Shown here: piece by piece, positions 21,731 through 32,279 of the stretch
Layout: each line of letters starts with the position of its first letter
Position numbering within the stretch: position 1 is the stretch's first letter
Source: Amoebidium appalachense
Taxonomy: Eukaryota > Ichthyosporea
Direction of reading: 5' to 3'
Assembly: GCA_963693365.1 (NCBI GenBank)
Contig: CAVNZM010000007.1
Span: forward strand, 6,510,001 to 6,574,000
DNA length: 64,000 bases
Made by a program: the position numbers and the translations under genes
The notes under the pieces: generated by a model
The model's input: the letters and a program-made list of their open reading frames with translations, nothing else
Told to the model about the DNA's origin: nothing
Database searches by the model: none

Positions 21731-23113
21731 ATGACTGACAAACCGTCGTATATCAACCTTCCAATATGGAATCCGTCCGAGAAACGAGACGAGAAACGTC
21801 TTAATTATTTCGAGTGGGAGCCACTCATTCACCGGTTCATTAGAACAACCATTGCCGAGAAATTCGTTGACGCTATCAAGAGGCCACAGTGGGTTGACGG
21901 CGCTGAAGCCAACCAGTGGCTAGGCTACACCACCAAGGACTCCTACAAGAAAGCTTCCGACGTCCTCGACCAGATCCTCAACCAGTCCGTCCACCCGACC
22001 GAGCTCTACGACTCCGGCCGGATGCAAGACGGTGTCCACGGTGGTGAAGTCTTCCACAACCTACGTATGGCGTATGTAGCAGAGAAGGAGGCCCGAGGCA
22101 CCCAGATTCAAGTCACCTTCGAGGAGCTTGAACTACGAGACTACCCCAACGTCACAGCATACCTCACCCGTCTCCAACGTCTGGCCACGACACTTGCCTG
22201 CCTCGACGAGCCCGTCCAGCACAAGGATGTCGTACGTAAGTTCTTCCTCCACCTCAGGAAGAACACGGCCCTGGTCTGCTCCGACATTGAACGTCTCTGC
22301 TCCGACTACTGGATGAACAACAAGGCCTACCCGTCCTTCAACATGCTCATCAGTGACATCCGAGGAGCTGAAATCCGTGCCGGCCTCATCGATGCAGGCA
22401 CTGGTGCAACCGTCAACAACCGTCCCCTCCGTGCACTCCAGAGCAGAGTGCTTCCTCCCGGTGACCTCCGTAACCGTATTCCTCGACGTGAGCATACACC
22501 TCACCGATCCCCGTCCCGTTCCCGTGATCCTCGTCCTTCCTCCAAGTCACCCGGCCCCCGTTCAACTTCCCCTTACCACCGTGGTAACAGGGACAACCGT
22601 AACCGACAGCACAACACCAAGAAGGTGGAGTGTTCCTACTGCCATGAGCCCCACCACATCACAGCATGCCCGGAGCCTGGCTGTACAGTTGCTCGTCGTG
22701 CCAAGCAGGAGAAAGGCGACAAGAGTGTGAAATTTGCACTCATCTCCTCCACCGGCACACCTGACAGTAACGACCCCGTCTGGGACAGTGCTTGTAATGC
22801 ACACATCTGCCCCATCAAGGAGTATTTCTCCTCCCTTACCCCGTGTCCTCCCACCCCCATTCACGACCTCGGCACCGTCAATGCCAAACAACGTGGCATC
22901 ATCAACATGACACTGCACTACAACGGCCACCCAACACCGTGCAGCATCAATGCTTACTACGTACCCGAGGCACCGTCTTTCCTCGTGTCTACCTCCATGG
23001 CCTCAGCTGCCGGCCTCCTAGGTCATTGTGACGATACAGACAACCACCCGTCGTTCCTCTACAGCCGTAATGGTGACATCATTTCAGATCTCACCCCCCT
23101 CGACGGTCTCTAG
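21731..23113 (+). CDS. copia gag and protease
   Basis: 460 codons from the ATG at 21731. Gag has a helical capsid part and a basic Ser/Arg-rich stretch (RSPSRSRDPRPSSKSP). The Cys-His motif CSYCHEPHHITACPEPGC has abnormal spacing for a zinc knuckle. A protease-like motif VWDSACNAHICP follows (copia proteases normally have DSG). The frame ends at a single TAG (23111-23113), and the same frame resumes at once with integrase. Upstream in-frame codons back to 21581 lie in the LTR and are not expected to be used. Confidence 0.85.
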   Translation: MTDKPSYINLPIWNPSEKRDEKRLNYFEWEPLIHRFIRTTIAEKFVDAIKRPQWVDGAEANQWLGYTTKDSYKKASDVLDQILNQSVHPTELYDSGRMQDGVHGGEVFHNLRMAYVAEKEARGTQIQVTFEELELRDYPNVTAYLTRLQRLATTLACLDEPVQHKDVVRKFFLHLRKNTALVCSDIERLCSDYWMNNKAYPSFNMLISDIRGAEIRAGLIDAGTGATVNNRPLRALQSRVLPPGDLRNRIPRREHTPHRSPSRSRDPRPSSKSPGPRSTSPYHRGNRDNRNRQHNTKKVECSYCHEPHHITACPEPGCTVARRAKQEKGDKSVKFALISSTGTPDSNDPVWDSACNAHICPIKEYFSSLTPCPPTPIHDLGTVNAKQRGIINMTLHYNGHPTPCSINAYYVPEAPSFLVSTSMASAAGLLGHCDDTDNHPSFLYSRNGDIISDLTPLDGL

Positions 23114-24240
23114 TACTACATCACTGACTATGTGATTGAGACTCCTAAACACCCGGGGGTCCAAGCCTACACAGCAAGGACTCAACCACCCGCCGACCTC
23201 ACCCTTTGGCACAACCGTCTCGGCCACCGTGCCCTCTCCACCGTCACCAGGATGGCCAAGGATGAGCTTGTCATCGGCATGCCCCCCTCCCTCAAGTCAC
23301 CCGACAACAGTGACTGCTTCGGCTGCATGTCTGGCAAGACCACCAAGGCCCCCTTTCCCGGCACCCGTTCCAAATTCACCATTCCCGGTGCTAAGTGGCA
23401 CCTGGACTTCTTCGAAGCTCCCTGTGCTTCCTACGGAGGCTACAAGGTTGCTCTGGTGTGTGTTTGTGATGCCACCGGTTACACCACCGTGTTCCCCCTC
23501 TACAACCGTGGTGAAACCCTCAGCCACATTCAGTCTCTCGTTGAAACCATCGAACGTCAGACACCTGAGATCGTCACCCATCTTCGGTTTGACTCCGGCT
23601 CTGAGTTCACCTCCAAGGACACCGAGGCCTACTGCAAGCAGAAAGGCATCATCATGGAGTTTGCCCCCGTCGACACACCACAACACAACGGTGTTGTTGA
23701 ACGGAAGATGAGAGAACTGCAAGAGACAGTCCGTTGCTTCCTCCATGCCGACAAGGACCAACCTCTCTCTCCCAAGTTGTGGGTTGCTGCTCTCAAGCAT
23801 GCAGGCTACATCATCAACGTCACACCGTCATCTGCTGCCAACGGCAACACTCCCTTCGAGGCCTTCCACGGCTTCAAACCCGACGTCTCCCAGCTCCACG
23901 TGTTCGGCTCCCCTGCCTATGTGCATGTTCCCCGGTCAAAGAGGAACAAGCTGGCATCAACCGTCAGAGTCGGCACCTGCGTCGGCTGGGACCTACCCTC
24001 CAAGGCACACAAGATCCTCGACCATGCCAGCAACCAAATCAAGATCTGCCGTGATGTGATCTTCGACGAGTCGAAATTCACGAGCAGCACCAATCAGGTC
24101 TCCGTTCCCCCCAAACCCGATCTGCCGACATTGGACCCCCCCTCCGACGACGACGATGAAACTCCGTCTGTGGTCATCTCCCAACCGTCCTGGCACAACC
24201 AACCAGCCCCGGTTGAACCCGTGCCTCCCCCGAGCCCCCC
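23114..24240 (+). CDS. copia integrase
   Basis: In frame with gag-pro across the TAG. It begins with the copia pre-integrase motif LTLWHNRLGHRALS ... CFGCMSGK (HHCC). The core Asp is in KWHLDFFEAP, the second Asp in LRFDSGSEF and the Glu in TPQHNGVVERKMREL. GTCVGWDLPSKAHKIL follows. The frame is lost at a C-run near 24235-24245 (24544 is only where the wrong frame stops). The protein would join the cDNA ends to the host chromosome. Confidence 0.88.
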
Positions 24241-24790
24241 CCCCCACTGGCCAACAACCCTTGCTGCCGGCCCCCCCCATTGCTGTGCATCAACCCGGCT
24301 ACATGACTCCGGTTCGTCCTGGGTCCCCCACCTTCCACTCGGCCTCGAGCAGCCCTGTGGACACCGATGCCCCCCTCACCACCGGTCCTATTCCTGGCTT
24401 CCATGCCCCTATCCCGGCCTCCACCACCTACCCGGCCACCACCCCCCTCAAGGACCCCCCCAAGCCCAACCTTCGTCGGTCTACACGTCTCACCAAGACT
24501 CCAACGGCACTGGTCAGCATCATAGCACCGACCATCAACATTGACCAGCTCCCCAAGGGCATTCAAAAGCTTTGCAACGGTCCCAACGGTGATGCCGTCA
24601 TAGCTGCCCTCACCTCCGAGTACCAAGCCTTCATCACCAAGGATGTCTTCACCATTGTTGATCCCCCCCCTGGTGCCAACATCATCAAGTTCAAGTGCAT
24701 TGTGACTGAGAAAGTCCTCAACTCAGCCGGTGACACCAAGATCAAAGCTCGTGGTGTTGCAAAGGGCTTCACTCAAGTCTACGGCCCGCT
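24241..24790 (+). pseudogene. copia pol linker and RT N-terminus, frame-broken
   Basis: Frame after the C-run: a Pro/Ser/Thr-rich linker, then LRRSTRLTKTPTALVSI and RT palm/fingers start (FKCIVTEKVLNSAGDTKIKA, RGVAKGFTQVYG). About seven extra bases near 24783-24790 disrupt the conserved tract before VDYGDTSSP and force another frame change. Confidence 0.8.
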
Positions 24791-25249
24791 GGTGTTGACT
24801 ACGGTGACACCTCTTCCCCCGTGGTGATGTCCTCCTCCGTCCGCGCCCTCCTTGCCATCGGTGTGGACGGCAACCATGAGATTCATCAACTCGACGTCTC
24901 AACTGCCTTCCTCAACAGTCCTCTTCAAGAAGACATCTACATTGAGCCACCACCTGGCTTCATCACCCCCGGCAACGAACACAAGGTCTGGAAACTTAAG
25001 AAGGCACTCTACGGCCTCAAGCAAGCATCACTGGCCTGGTATGAGTACTTCGACAAGGTCCTCCTTGCCCACGGTCTTGAACGTCTCCGTTCAGATCCAT
25101 GTGTCTACATCAAGACCTTCCCCAACGGTGACATCATCCTCACTGGCAACTATGTGGACGACGTCATCATCATCTGCACGGCCAACTCTTCCCACACCAA
25201 GGATCTAGTAGACCACATCATGAAGTCAGCAGGCTGTCTGCAAGGTTGA
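24790..25249 (+). CDS. copia reverse transcriptase core
   Basis: Contains QLDVSTAFLNSPLQEDIYI, KALYGLKQASLAWYEYF and the catalytic YVDD at 25151-25162. It ends at TGA 25247-25249 after a shift near 25238. The following protein (LPDIFLGTQL) continues in another frame. Confidence 0.88.
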
Positions 25250-26117
25250 CCTTCCCGACATCTTCCTTGGCACCCAGCTCATCCACACCCCCGGTCACCT
25301 CAAGCTGCTTCAACAATCCTACATCAACGACATCGTCAGAGACTTCAACCTCAACGATGCCCACCCCAAGGCTACTCCCATTCCCGTCGGCACCGTCATC
25401 ACCATCAACGAAAACGACTCACCACCCATCAAGGTTCCCTACCGTGAACTACTCGGCCGTCTTTTGTGGGTTGCTCGTTGTTCCCGGCCCGACATCTCCT
25501 TTGCCATCGGCTACCTCGGTAGATTCAGTGCCAACCCCACCAAACTTGCATGGGAATGTCTACTCCGTGTAGTTCGGTACCTCATTGGCACTTCCAACCT
25601 CGGCCTTCACTACGACAAGTCTGCATCCGACGACAACATCCCCTTGCTGGAGTGTAATTCTGATGCTGACTTTACCAACTGCCCCAACACCCGTCGTTCA
25701 ACCACCGGATACGTCATCTTCTTTAAGGGCATACCCATCACATGGTATTCGAGGCTGCAGTCCATCACGGCAACATCCACCACTGGCACCGAGGCTGAAC
25801 TTCTAGCCATCAATGCTGCTGTTCAAAACGTCATCTGGCACCGTGATCTCCTCCGTGAACTCGGCTACCCGATGACCGACCCCACCCCCGTCTACTGTGA
25901 CAACCAGTCCACCATTGCCCTCCTGCACACCAACAGCATCAAGCACCGGACCAAACACATTGCAGTCCGGTACCACAACACGAAGGACTACATCAAGAGT
26001 GGGGATGTGGTCGTCACCTACGTGTCCAGCAAAGACAACGTGGCTGACATCTTCACCAAGCCCCTGCCCGGGCCCTCCCACGAGCAGCACCGTGATTCAC
26101 TCAGTCTTCATGACTGA
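25250..26117 (+). CDS. copia RT thumb and RNase H
   Basis: Continues pol to a natural end: YRELLGRLLWVARCSRPDIS, then the copia RNase H signature SDADFTNCPNTRRSTTGYVI, TGTEAELLAINAA, VYCDNQSTIAL, HIAVRYHNTKDYI and the terminal VADIFTKPLP. The stop is a TGA at 26115-26117. Confidence 0.88.
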
Positions 26118-26118
26118 G

Positions 26119-26164
<46 letters not shown>

Positions 26165-26648
26165 TTTCATCTACAGTGGTCTTCAAGTAGGTTGGGGCAC
26201 TGGCCAGTGGTCTACACATCACCGTGTAGAGACGCCTCCCAACGAAAGTCTACTGCTGTCTTCATCGATCTTCAGTGTGTGCATCTTCAGTGGGGATTTC
26301 TTCTCCACCATCCGTCGTTTATTTATATACCATCATATATATAATGTATAAATCATTAGCCACCAACACGTCACACATACACTAGTTGTTTCTCCTATAT
26401 ATATATTTATATATCGTCATTGGCTACCGTCATCTTCCGAGTCTTCAGAGGCAACCGTCGTTGTGTGCTTCTTCCGTTTTGGTTTTCTTCCCCGGCTTGC
26501 ACCTCCAAGTCTTCTCCAATTGTCTTCTCGAGTGGGGAAACTTGACTGTGACTTCACGGCACCTGCTTCTTCATGTGTGAGAGTCTTTACATCAACAGTC
26601 ACATCAACAAACTTCACGAGAACCCAACTTCCAACCCTTGAGTGGGGA
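26118..26648 (+). other. copia 3' internal region with poly-C tract and PPT
   Basis: Poly-C at about 26124-26163 follows the stop codon. Then comes ~480 bp of non-coding internal sequence containing cctcccaacgaaagtcta, a block also found in degraded form at 44636-44735. It ends in a purine tract, gagtgggga (26640-26648), abutting the LTR. Confidence 0.75.
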
Positions 26649-27356
26649 TGTCATCTTCACTTGATTCTCAGCAAGACTTAGAAGTTGAGTTTTGTATTTA
26701 TTTATTAGTTGTTGTAGTTTGTTTCCTTTTCCTTTCTTCATTTCTTTCTTTCCTTTCCGTTTCCATGTACACGACATCTTAGATCTGTGTACGTATCGAC
26801 ATACTTAGCTCGCGCACACGTATTGTCGTTTGTGTCAAAATCTATATATGTCCTCCAATCATATCTCGTTTGTATTTTCCCAAATATAGTAACTTACATT
26901 CCTTTCTCATTCCTTTCCCACGACGTAGCATTGTGCTATGTTCTTCAACTATTAGGAATAATTATATTTAGACGTGTTATGATAAGAACATGTATAAATG
27001 TATGTTATGAATTAATAGTTATATAAGTGGTTTCATTTTGTTAAATGTTTCCGTGCTTTTATTAGAAGTTTCTTTCATTAGAGGATTGAGTTTTATATTC
27101 TATGTGTCGACAGGCATTTTAATCGATATATTTTACACTCATAGTTTTCGTCCTTTTGATTGGTTTATCGTTTCACATTCCCAAGTATAAAAGGGATTTC
27201 ATCTTGAAATAAATCATAAGCAGTCGTATTCATTTCCTATGGTTCCAGAAATCGTCCCTCCTCTCCGGTTGTGTTTTTCCCGTGTGTCTCTGTGTTGTGT
27301 ATATCATAACACCCATCTGTGCTCTCTGCTTCTCCGTTTACCCACACAAAACAACA
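26649..27356 (+). repeat. copia 3' LTR
   Basis: 708 bp. It lacks two 6-bp blocks of the 5' LTR and differs at about four other sites. Confidence 0.95.
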
Positions 27357-27405
27357 GGTTATGGGCCCAGCACGCTTCCACTGCGCTTACCCACACAAAA
27401 CAACA
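27357..27405 (+). other. Reverse-transcribed tRNA-iMet segment plus duplicated LTR end
   Basis: 27357-27386 begins ggttatgggcccag and ends ctgcgc. Its 30 bases are the complement of nt 39 back to nt 10 of an animal-type initiator tRNA-Met (anticodon CAT). 27387-27405 repeats the last 19 bp of the LTR (ttacccacacaaaacaaca). The TSD ggggg follows. This looks like plus-strand copying of the half-tRNA primer that was not trimmed before integration. Confidence 0.8.
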
Positions 27406-28122
27406 GGGGGAGGGGGGGGGGGGGGGGGGAGAGGGGGTGACGAGGCTTTTTTTCCTTTGGTTTTCTGTTTCTTTCTTTCTTTCTTTCTTTTTTTTTCCTT
27501 CTCCCGTTTTCTGATTGAAAAGTTTTTCTGCAATTAGGCGCCACACCGTGAAGTTCATGTGCCCCGCCACCCCCACATACGTGCACACTTTATAATTTAA
27601 GTTATAGTAGCCTGCATCTGTTCCCTAGTAATACATCCAGACATACATACACACGTACAAGCTTAAGGTTTTCTCCCTTTATAGAAGAAATTTTGACAAG
27701 CACAGGCTTTCAAGTTAAAACTAGTGATGAGCCATTAGTCTACAGCTGGCTCTGAAATAAGTTTAATAATTTAATTTTAATTTTTAAATAAACATTGTTT
27801 TTTCTATGTAGCTGATCGTCAATAATAAATGAACCTTGGTTGGATGTCCTGTGTAGTAGCATGACCTGAGAGCATCTGTAACTCCCGGATTTATTATATC
27901 TATATGGAGTTCCTATGTTGTCTATGCTTGCTCGCCTTGGCGGCGGTGCAATAATAACATACATATTGCAAGTACAGTTGTGTTTGAAGACTTACACGTT
28001 GCCCCCCCCCCCCCCCCCCCCCTCCCCCCGCGCGCGCGCGGGAGGCGGTGATGATGGTTGTGTGTGTGTGTGTGTGTGTAAGTGGTGGTGGTGGTGGTGG
28101 TGGTGGTGAGGTGTGTGTGTGT

Positions 28123-28161
<39 letters not shown>

Positions 28162-28494
28162 GATAAATTTAAGATTGTGTAGGCTAGGGGAGGCTAGGGG
28201 TCCAAAAATTAAGATTCCAGCTGGCTAGACCCAAAATTCACGTAATCTTAAACATGGTCGAGTCCTGTAGTGATTCTGAGGGTGAGTCCTGCAGCGAGGA
28301 CACACTTTCTGACTAATTTTTTGTAAATATATATTATTAATTAATAAGTATGTATATATTTAATTGATTTAAACTGATGCCTAATTGGGGTGTGACCTGT
28401 GCTGGTCACAGGTTCACACCCCACAAAAAGTCTCGTTCCTCTGCATCATAAAAAGCGGCCGTGCCACCAAGCCCCCCCCCCCCCCCCCCCCCCC
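27406..28494. other. Intergenic DNA with G, T, C, GT and GGT tracts
   Basis: Poly-G (27406-27436), T-rich (27445-27500), poly-C (28003-28022), GT (28053-28078), GGT (28082-28107), poly-G (28113-28159) and poly-C (28472-28494) tracts. Between them, 27540-28000 is ordinary AT-rich DNA without a recognised gene. Confidence 0.7.
28387..28422. repeat. 36-bp hairpin palindrome
   Basis: ggggtgtga, then cctgtg, pair with cacagg and tcacacccc around a 5-base loop with one bulged T. It is perfect apart from that bulge. It lies in intergenic DNA with no adjacent gene. Confidence 0.7.
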
Positions 28495-28597
28495 TGTCAT
28501 CTACACATGGATAACGGCAAGAACTTAGCTGAAGTTGAGTAATACATATGTTTATTAGTTTGTTGTTGTTCGTTTCCTTTTCCCTTTTCCTTTCTTT
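28495..28597 (+). repeat. Decayed copia-like LTR start
   Basis: Starts TGTCATC, like the copia LTR, and shares its order of blocks in diverged form (agttgag ... tttattagttt ... cgtttccttttcc). It stops at tttcag, where an unrelated leader sequence begins. A related, older family member is the best explanation. Confidence 0.6.
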
Positions 28598-29028
28598 CAG
28601 ACAAATACCACAGTGACATTCAGCCAATCACAACACTCCCTCCCCCACAGGCTACACGCACTCCACACCATTGGCTACCGCCACCTCAGACACCCCTACC
28701 GCGGCACTACAACACGTACACACCTTTACTCACAATACATATAAGCATACACACACGCGAGCAGGCAACATGGGTCTCGCCAAGCACACAGCAAGAAGCA
28801 ATACAACATTTAACATGGAGAGTACGCAGAGGCATGGGGCATGCACGCGCGCACCAAACAATCAGCCGCCGCTGCATCAGATTCTCCCCATATCCGTCAC
28901 TGAATAACTTATTGAATATCCTCATACTCCACTTAGACCCCGGCATCACTATGCAAGAAAACCCCCGAAATTCACTCACCAAAACACAAAACATATAAGC
29001 AAACTGATACGAATCAGCTCAGCACATG
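28598..29028 (+). repeat. Duplicated leader sequence, copy 1
   Basis: 431 bp from cagacaaata to cagctcagcacatg, repeated at 31762-32265 with small changes. It contains the start of a 40-codon frame (MGLAKHTARSNTT...). In both copies it follows LTR-like DNA, so it is probably the 5' internal leader of a copia-like family. Confidence 0.7.
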
Positions 29029-29983
29029 GCAACTCCCCCCTCGCACAGAAAATAACTGAGTTCCACCTCAGTAAAAACTACCGAAAAACAAAACAGAGTT
29101 ATGTGCTGAGCGACTACAACTACCGCTACCCATGCAGGAAGCAACATTTAACATATAACATAAAACATATACATGCATCCACGCACCACCCCAGCATGGT
29201 TAGTACCCAACCCAACCCCAAAACAAGGATAATTATGAACCGCCACTGACGTTGCCCTGTAGATGCACCTCTGCATGTGCTGTTGTCTGTGTTTGCTTGT
29301 GCTCTTGCGAAGCTGCTTTTGGTTGTGCAACTGAAGATCGAAAATCCCGCGGGTGGCTTATTATCTTTGTTTTCTTTCCAAATGAGTAGAAGGCCACAAC
29401 CTGCACCCAAAACCCCATGCCCCTGGCACAATGTTATATCGAGTGGAACATAGCAACAGACATAAGACCAGACGCCATCCATACAACCACAGTCAGCATG
29501 CCCCATCCACAAAGAATTCCTAACACAACCAAACATGCCGTGACGAACACCTCCAGACTCATGTGACGTACACTGCCTCCAGACTCTCTTGCTGGCCATT
29601 CCTCTACCCGACAAACTTTGAAGACTCCTACTACGGAGGTCCCGGTGGTTTGGGAATGCCTCCGCCCCAACCGTGCCCTACCCAGCGGTGTGTCTAAGGC
29701 CTACTGCTGCACTGGGCACCACAACACTACTCAACAACACTACGGGCAGCCACTCCAAAGGGCCTCAACACCAGGCCCAGGGCAACCACTCCAAGGGGCC
29801 TCAGCACCAGGCCCTTTGACGACGGGGGTTCACAACAGTGGGGGCCTGGCAGCCACTGCCATGACTACACCTCGACCCCCCCCCCGCCCAGCCCCCTCGT
29901 CAGAGGGCCGAGCTCCCAGACAGCAGCAGGACTTTCTATTCCACAGTGACTGACCCTAACCACACACGTCGCCAACACAGGAC
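29029..29983. other. Unassigned sequence, possible minus-strand retroelement remnant
   Basis: No intact gene. A 35-bp tandem duplication (ccactccaa...ggcctca...ccaggccc) lies at 29750-29818. Open frames on both strands show no recognised motif, though the minus strand may hold the degraded continuation of the gag-like fragment at 29984-30531. Confidence 0.4.
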
Positions 29984-30531
29984 TCATACACACGTCGAAA
30001 ACGCCAGGCACCAGTAAGAAACTCGCCGAAAAATAACACCACACAACTCCCATACAAACAACAACCCAAGAGACGGCCTACCCCATAATAAAACCTTCAT
30101 ACCAGCAACACGGTCACCGACATCCCTGCCCCCCACGACGGGGCTGTTTACACCACGCGTTGCCCCCGCTCCTTGCAGTTGTCGCAGGTGCCTGGGAAAG
30201 AGCCTGGCGCCGGCTCTAACTGTCCCGCCCAAAGACGCCAGCCTGGCCCATCTGTTATCCCGTTGTGGCCGTGGCTGGTAGGGCTGGTAGCGCCGTGGGG
30301 AGGGTGACCGCCGCCGGTCCCCTCTGAGGCCTCTGCTGGGCAAACGGCCCTGAGCTTGCTAAGCCACCTAGGGAGGTCAAGGTCCTTAGCGAGGACTAGT
30401 AAGTCCCCTGTGATACTAGTCCTACTGCTCATCTTGCCTATGCCAACTGTTGCTAGCTGTAGGTCTGTGTGTGCGTATGTTTCTTCTACTACCTCTAACC
30501 GTCGAAAAAGTCCTAAGTTAAAACCACTCAT
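29984..30531 (-). pseudogene. Degenerate gag-like fragment
   Basis: Two overlapping minus-strand frames together look like the C-terminal half of a retroelement gag. There is a helix-rich start (30531 onward: LQLATVGIGKM ... LLVLAKDLDLPRWLSKL), a basic Arg/Pro/Gln stretch (RRSPSPRRYQPYQPRPQRDN) and a half zinc knuckle, CDNCKERGQ, with the His replaced. The order helix, RRR-rich, Cys-knuckle recalls DIRS-type gag proteins, but the match is loose. Frameshifts prevent a single product. Confidence 0.4.
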
Positions 30532-31000
30532 AACCGGTAGTCTTGAGAGGAAAAAAAAACTAGGGGTGAAAGCAACAGCCCAGAAGGACTAACAGTGCGT
30601 GTGCCCCCTCCCTGCAAAAAACTGCAGAGAAAGGGGGTGTAGCTTGTCGTGTTACGCCCTCGCGTGTATACGAACTACTATAACTAACTGCACGCTTAAA
30701 GGGGCTTGAAACTGTGTATACGTATAAACTTTTCTTTGAGTTGGGTGGGAAGCGAGCCCAACGTGTTCTCAGAAGAACTTCGAAAAGCCCGCGACCCCGC
30801 GAGACACTTCACAGTGTTGTAATACGTAGTATTTACATATGGTAAGATCTTCTCAGTTTGTGTTATGTTTCAGTTCATATGCTTAGTGTAAAAGCTACAC
30901 TCCTATTACGTAAAGTGTAGCATCGATCTCCGATATGCTTGTATACTTGTAATCGTGTTGTATCGGCTTTAATCGTGTGTTGTAATATCGATTAGAATAT
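30532..31000. other. Unassigned sequence
   Basis: No gene, repeat or RNA recognised. Confidence 0.5.
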
Positions 31001-31743
31001 TTATATGTGTGTACACGGAACCACCCACTCAGGGAGAGACGTGTACATGTTCGTGTGTACATAAATATCTCTGGTTATAGTTATGCTATTACTATCTTGT
31101 TTGTTGATCTGTGCTCTCTTTTCCTTCCTCTTTCTCCTTCCTTATTTTCTTTTCTTTCTCTCTTTGTCTTCATGTGTATAATCGTATTTCTTTTCTACTA
31201 ATATATGTTAGGTAGATTTGTGTTACTTAATACGTGTTCATTGGACGGTAACACACTTAGGCTACACTTAGAATAGCATGTGTGTTTAGACTTCATTAAT
31301 TTACTTTAGTTTTCATGTGTTGCCGGGCTTTAACCAATCATCAAGGTTATGTGTGATATGTCTGAGTCTTTGCAGTATGTCATAGGTTAGAACTTCCTTG
31401 ATGATGACACGAGTTGACCTTAACTAGTGTCTGTGTCCTATCGTGTGCGTCTCCGCGTACCGGATCTCTCTGAAAGCAATTGGTTCTTAGTGATTGGTTT
31501 CTATTAGAGATAGATCTGATTTCCGACTGGTCGGAAATCATGTATGGATTGGACTTAGAGGAATTTCAGGTATTTATTCGAAGATCAGAATAAATTCAGT
31601 TCAGTCGTGTCTAAACATTGATGTCTGTTGTGTACACTGCTCCGATCGTTCCGTATTTTGTTGTTGTGTGTGTCTGTGGTGTTTTCACACTGCACCACTG
31701 TGTCTCTGCTTCCATCCCAAATACTTATACAATTTAACACACA
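31001..31743 (+). repeat. Probable decayed copia-like LTR
   Basis: CT-rich centre, then a polyadenylation-like gaataaattcag followed by cagtcgtg, paralleling gaaataaatc...cagtcgta in the intact copia LTR. It then has a GT-rich U5-like end (gtgtctctgcttcc) and terminates acacaca. The next bases (gacatgcggccca) vaguely resemble the half-tRNA primer site. It contains the 22-bp palindrome at 31518-31539. Boundaries are approximate. Confidence 0.45.
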
Positions 31744-31761
31744 GACATGCGGCCCACTGGC

Positions 31762-32265
31762 CAGACAAATACCACAGTGACATTCAGCCAATCACAACAC
31801 TCCCTCCCCCACAGGCTACACGCACTCCACACCATTGGCTACCGCCACCTCAGACACCCCTACCGCACTACAACACGTACACACCCATTACAACAGGCTA
31901 CACGCACTCCACACCATTGGCTACCGCCACCTCACTGGCAGACACTCCTACCGCACTACAACACGTACACACCTTTACTCACAATACATATAAGCATACA
32001 CACACGCGAGCAGGCAACATGGGTCTCGCCAAGCACACAGCAAGAAGCAATACAACATCTAACATGGAGAGTACGCAGAGGCAATGGGGCATGCACGCGC
32101 GCACCAAACAATCAGCCGCCGCTGCATCAGATTCTCCCCATACCACTGATTAATCTTCTCATACTCCACTTAGACCCCGGCATCACTATGCAAGAAAACC
32201 CCCGAAATGCACTCACCAAAACACAAAATATAGAAGCAAACTAATACGAATCAGCTCAGCACATG
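31762..32265 (+). repeat. Duplicated leader sequence, copy 2
   Basis: Second copy of 28598-29028, 504 bp. It is longer because about 75 bp (aacaggctacacgcactcca ...) is tandemly duplicated inside it. It encodes a 44-codon frame from 32019 (MGLAKHTARSNTTSNMEST...) ending TAA, slightly different from copy 1. I do not recognise the peptide; it may be a gag N-terminus remnant. Confidence 0.7.
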
Positions 32266-32279
32266 ACACACTGGTAAAC

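Larger units (their letters stand above)
20936..27405 (+). mobile_element. Ty1/copia LTR retrotransposon
   Basis: LTRs of 720 bp (20936-21655) and 708 bp (26649-27356) begin TGTCATC and end AACAACA. They differ by about four substitutions and two 6-bp indels. Internal order is gag, protease, integrase, RT, RNase H, the copia order. The PPT-like gagtgggga precedes the 3' LTR. The 3' end is abnormal: after the LTR come a 30-bp tRNA-derived segment and a 19-bp repeat of the LTR end, then the ggggg duplication. Despite the young LTRs, pol has one in-frame TAG and three frame breaks. Confidence 0.95.

Noticed and set aside
22128-24827. Numerous frames on both strands overlapping copia pol
   Set aside because: Shadows of the real pol frames, with no motifs of their own.
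29434-29670. Minus-strand frame with hydrophobic segments, considered as a membrane protein
   Set aside because: It has no start context, splice signals or family motif, and adjacent frames are equally open.
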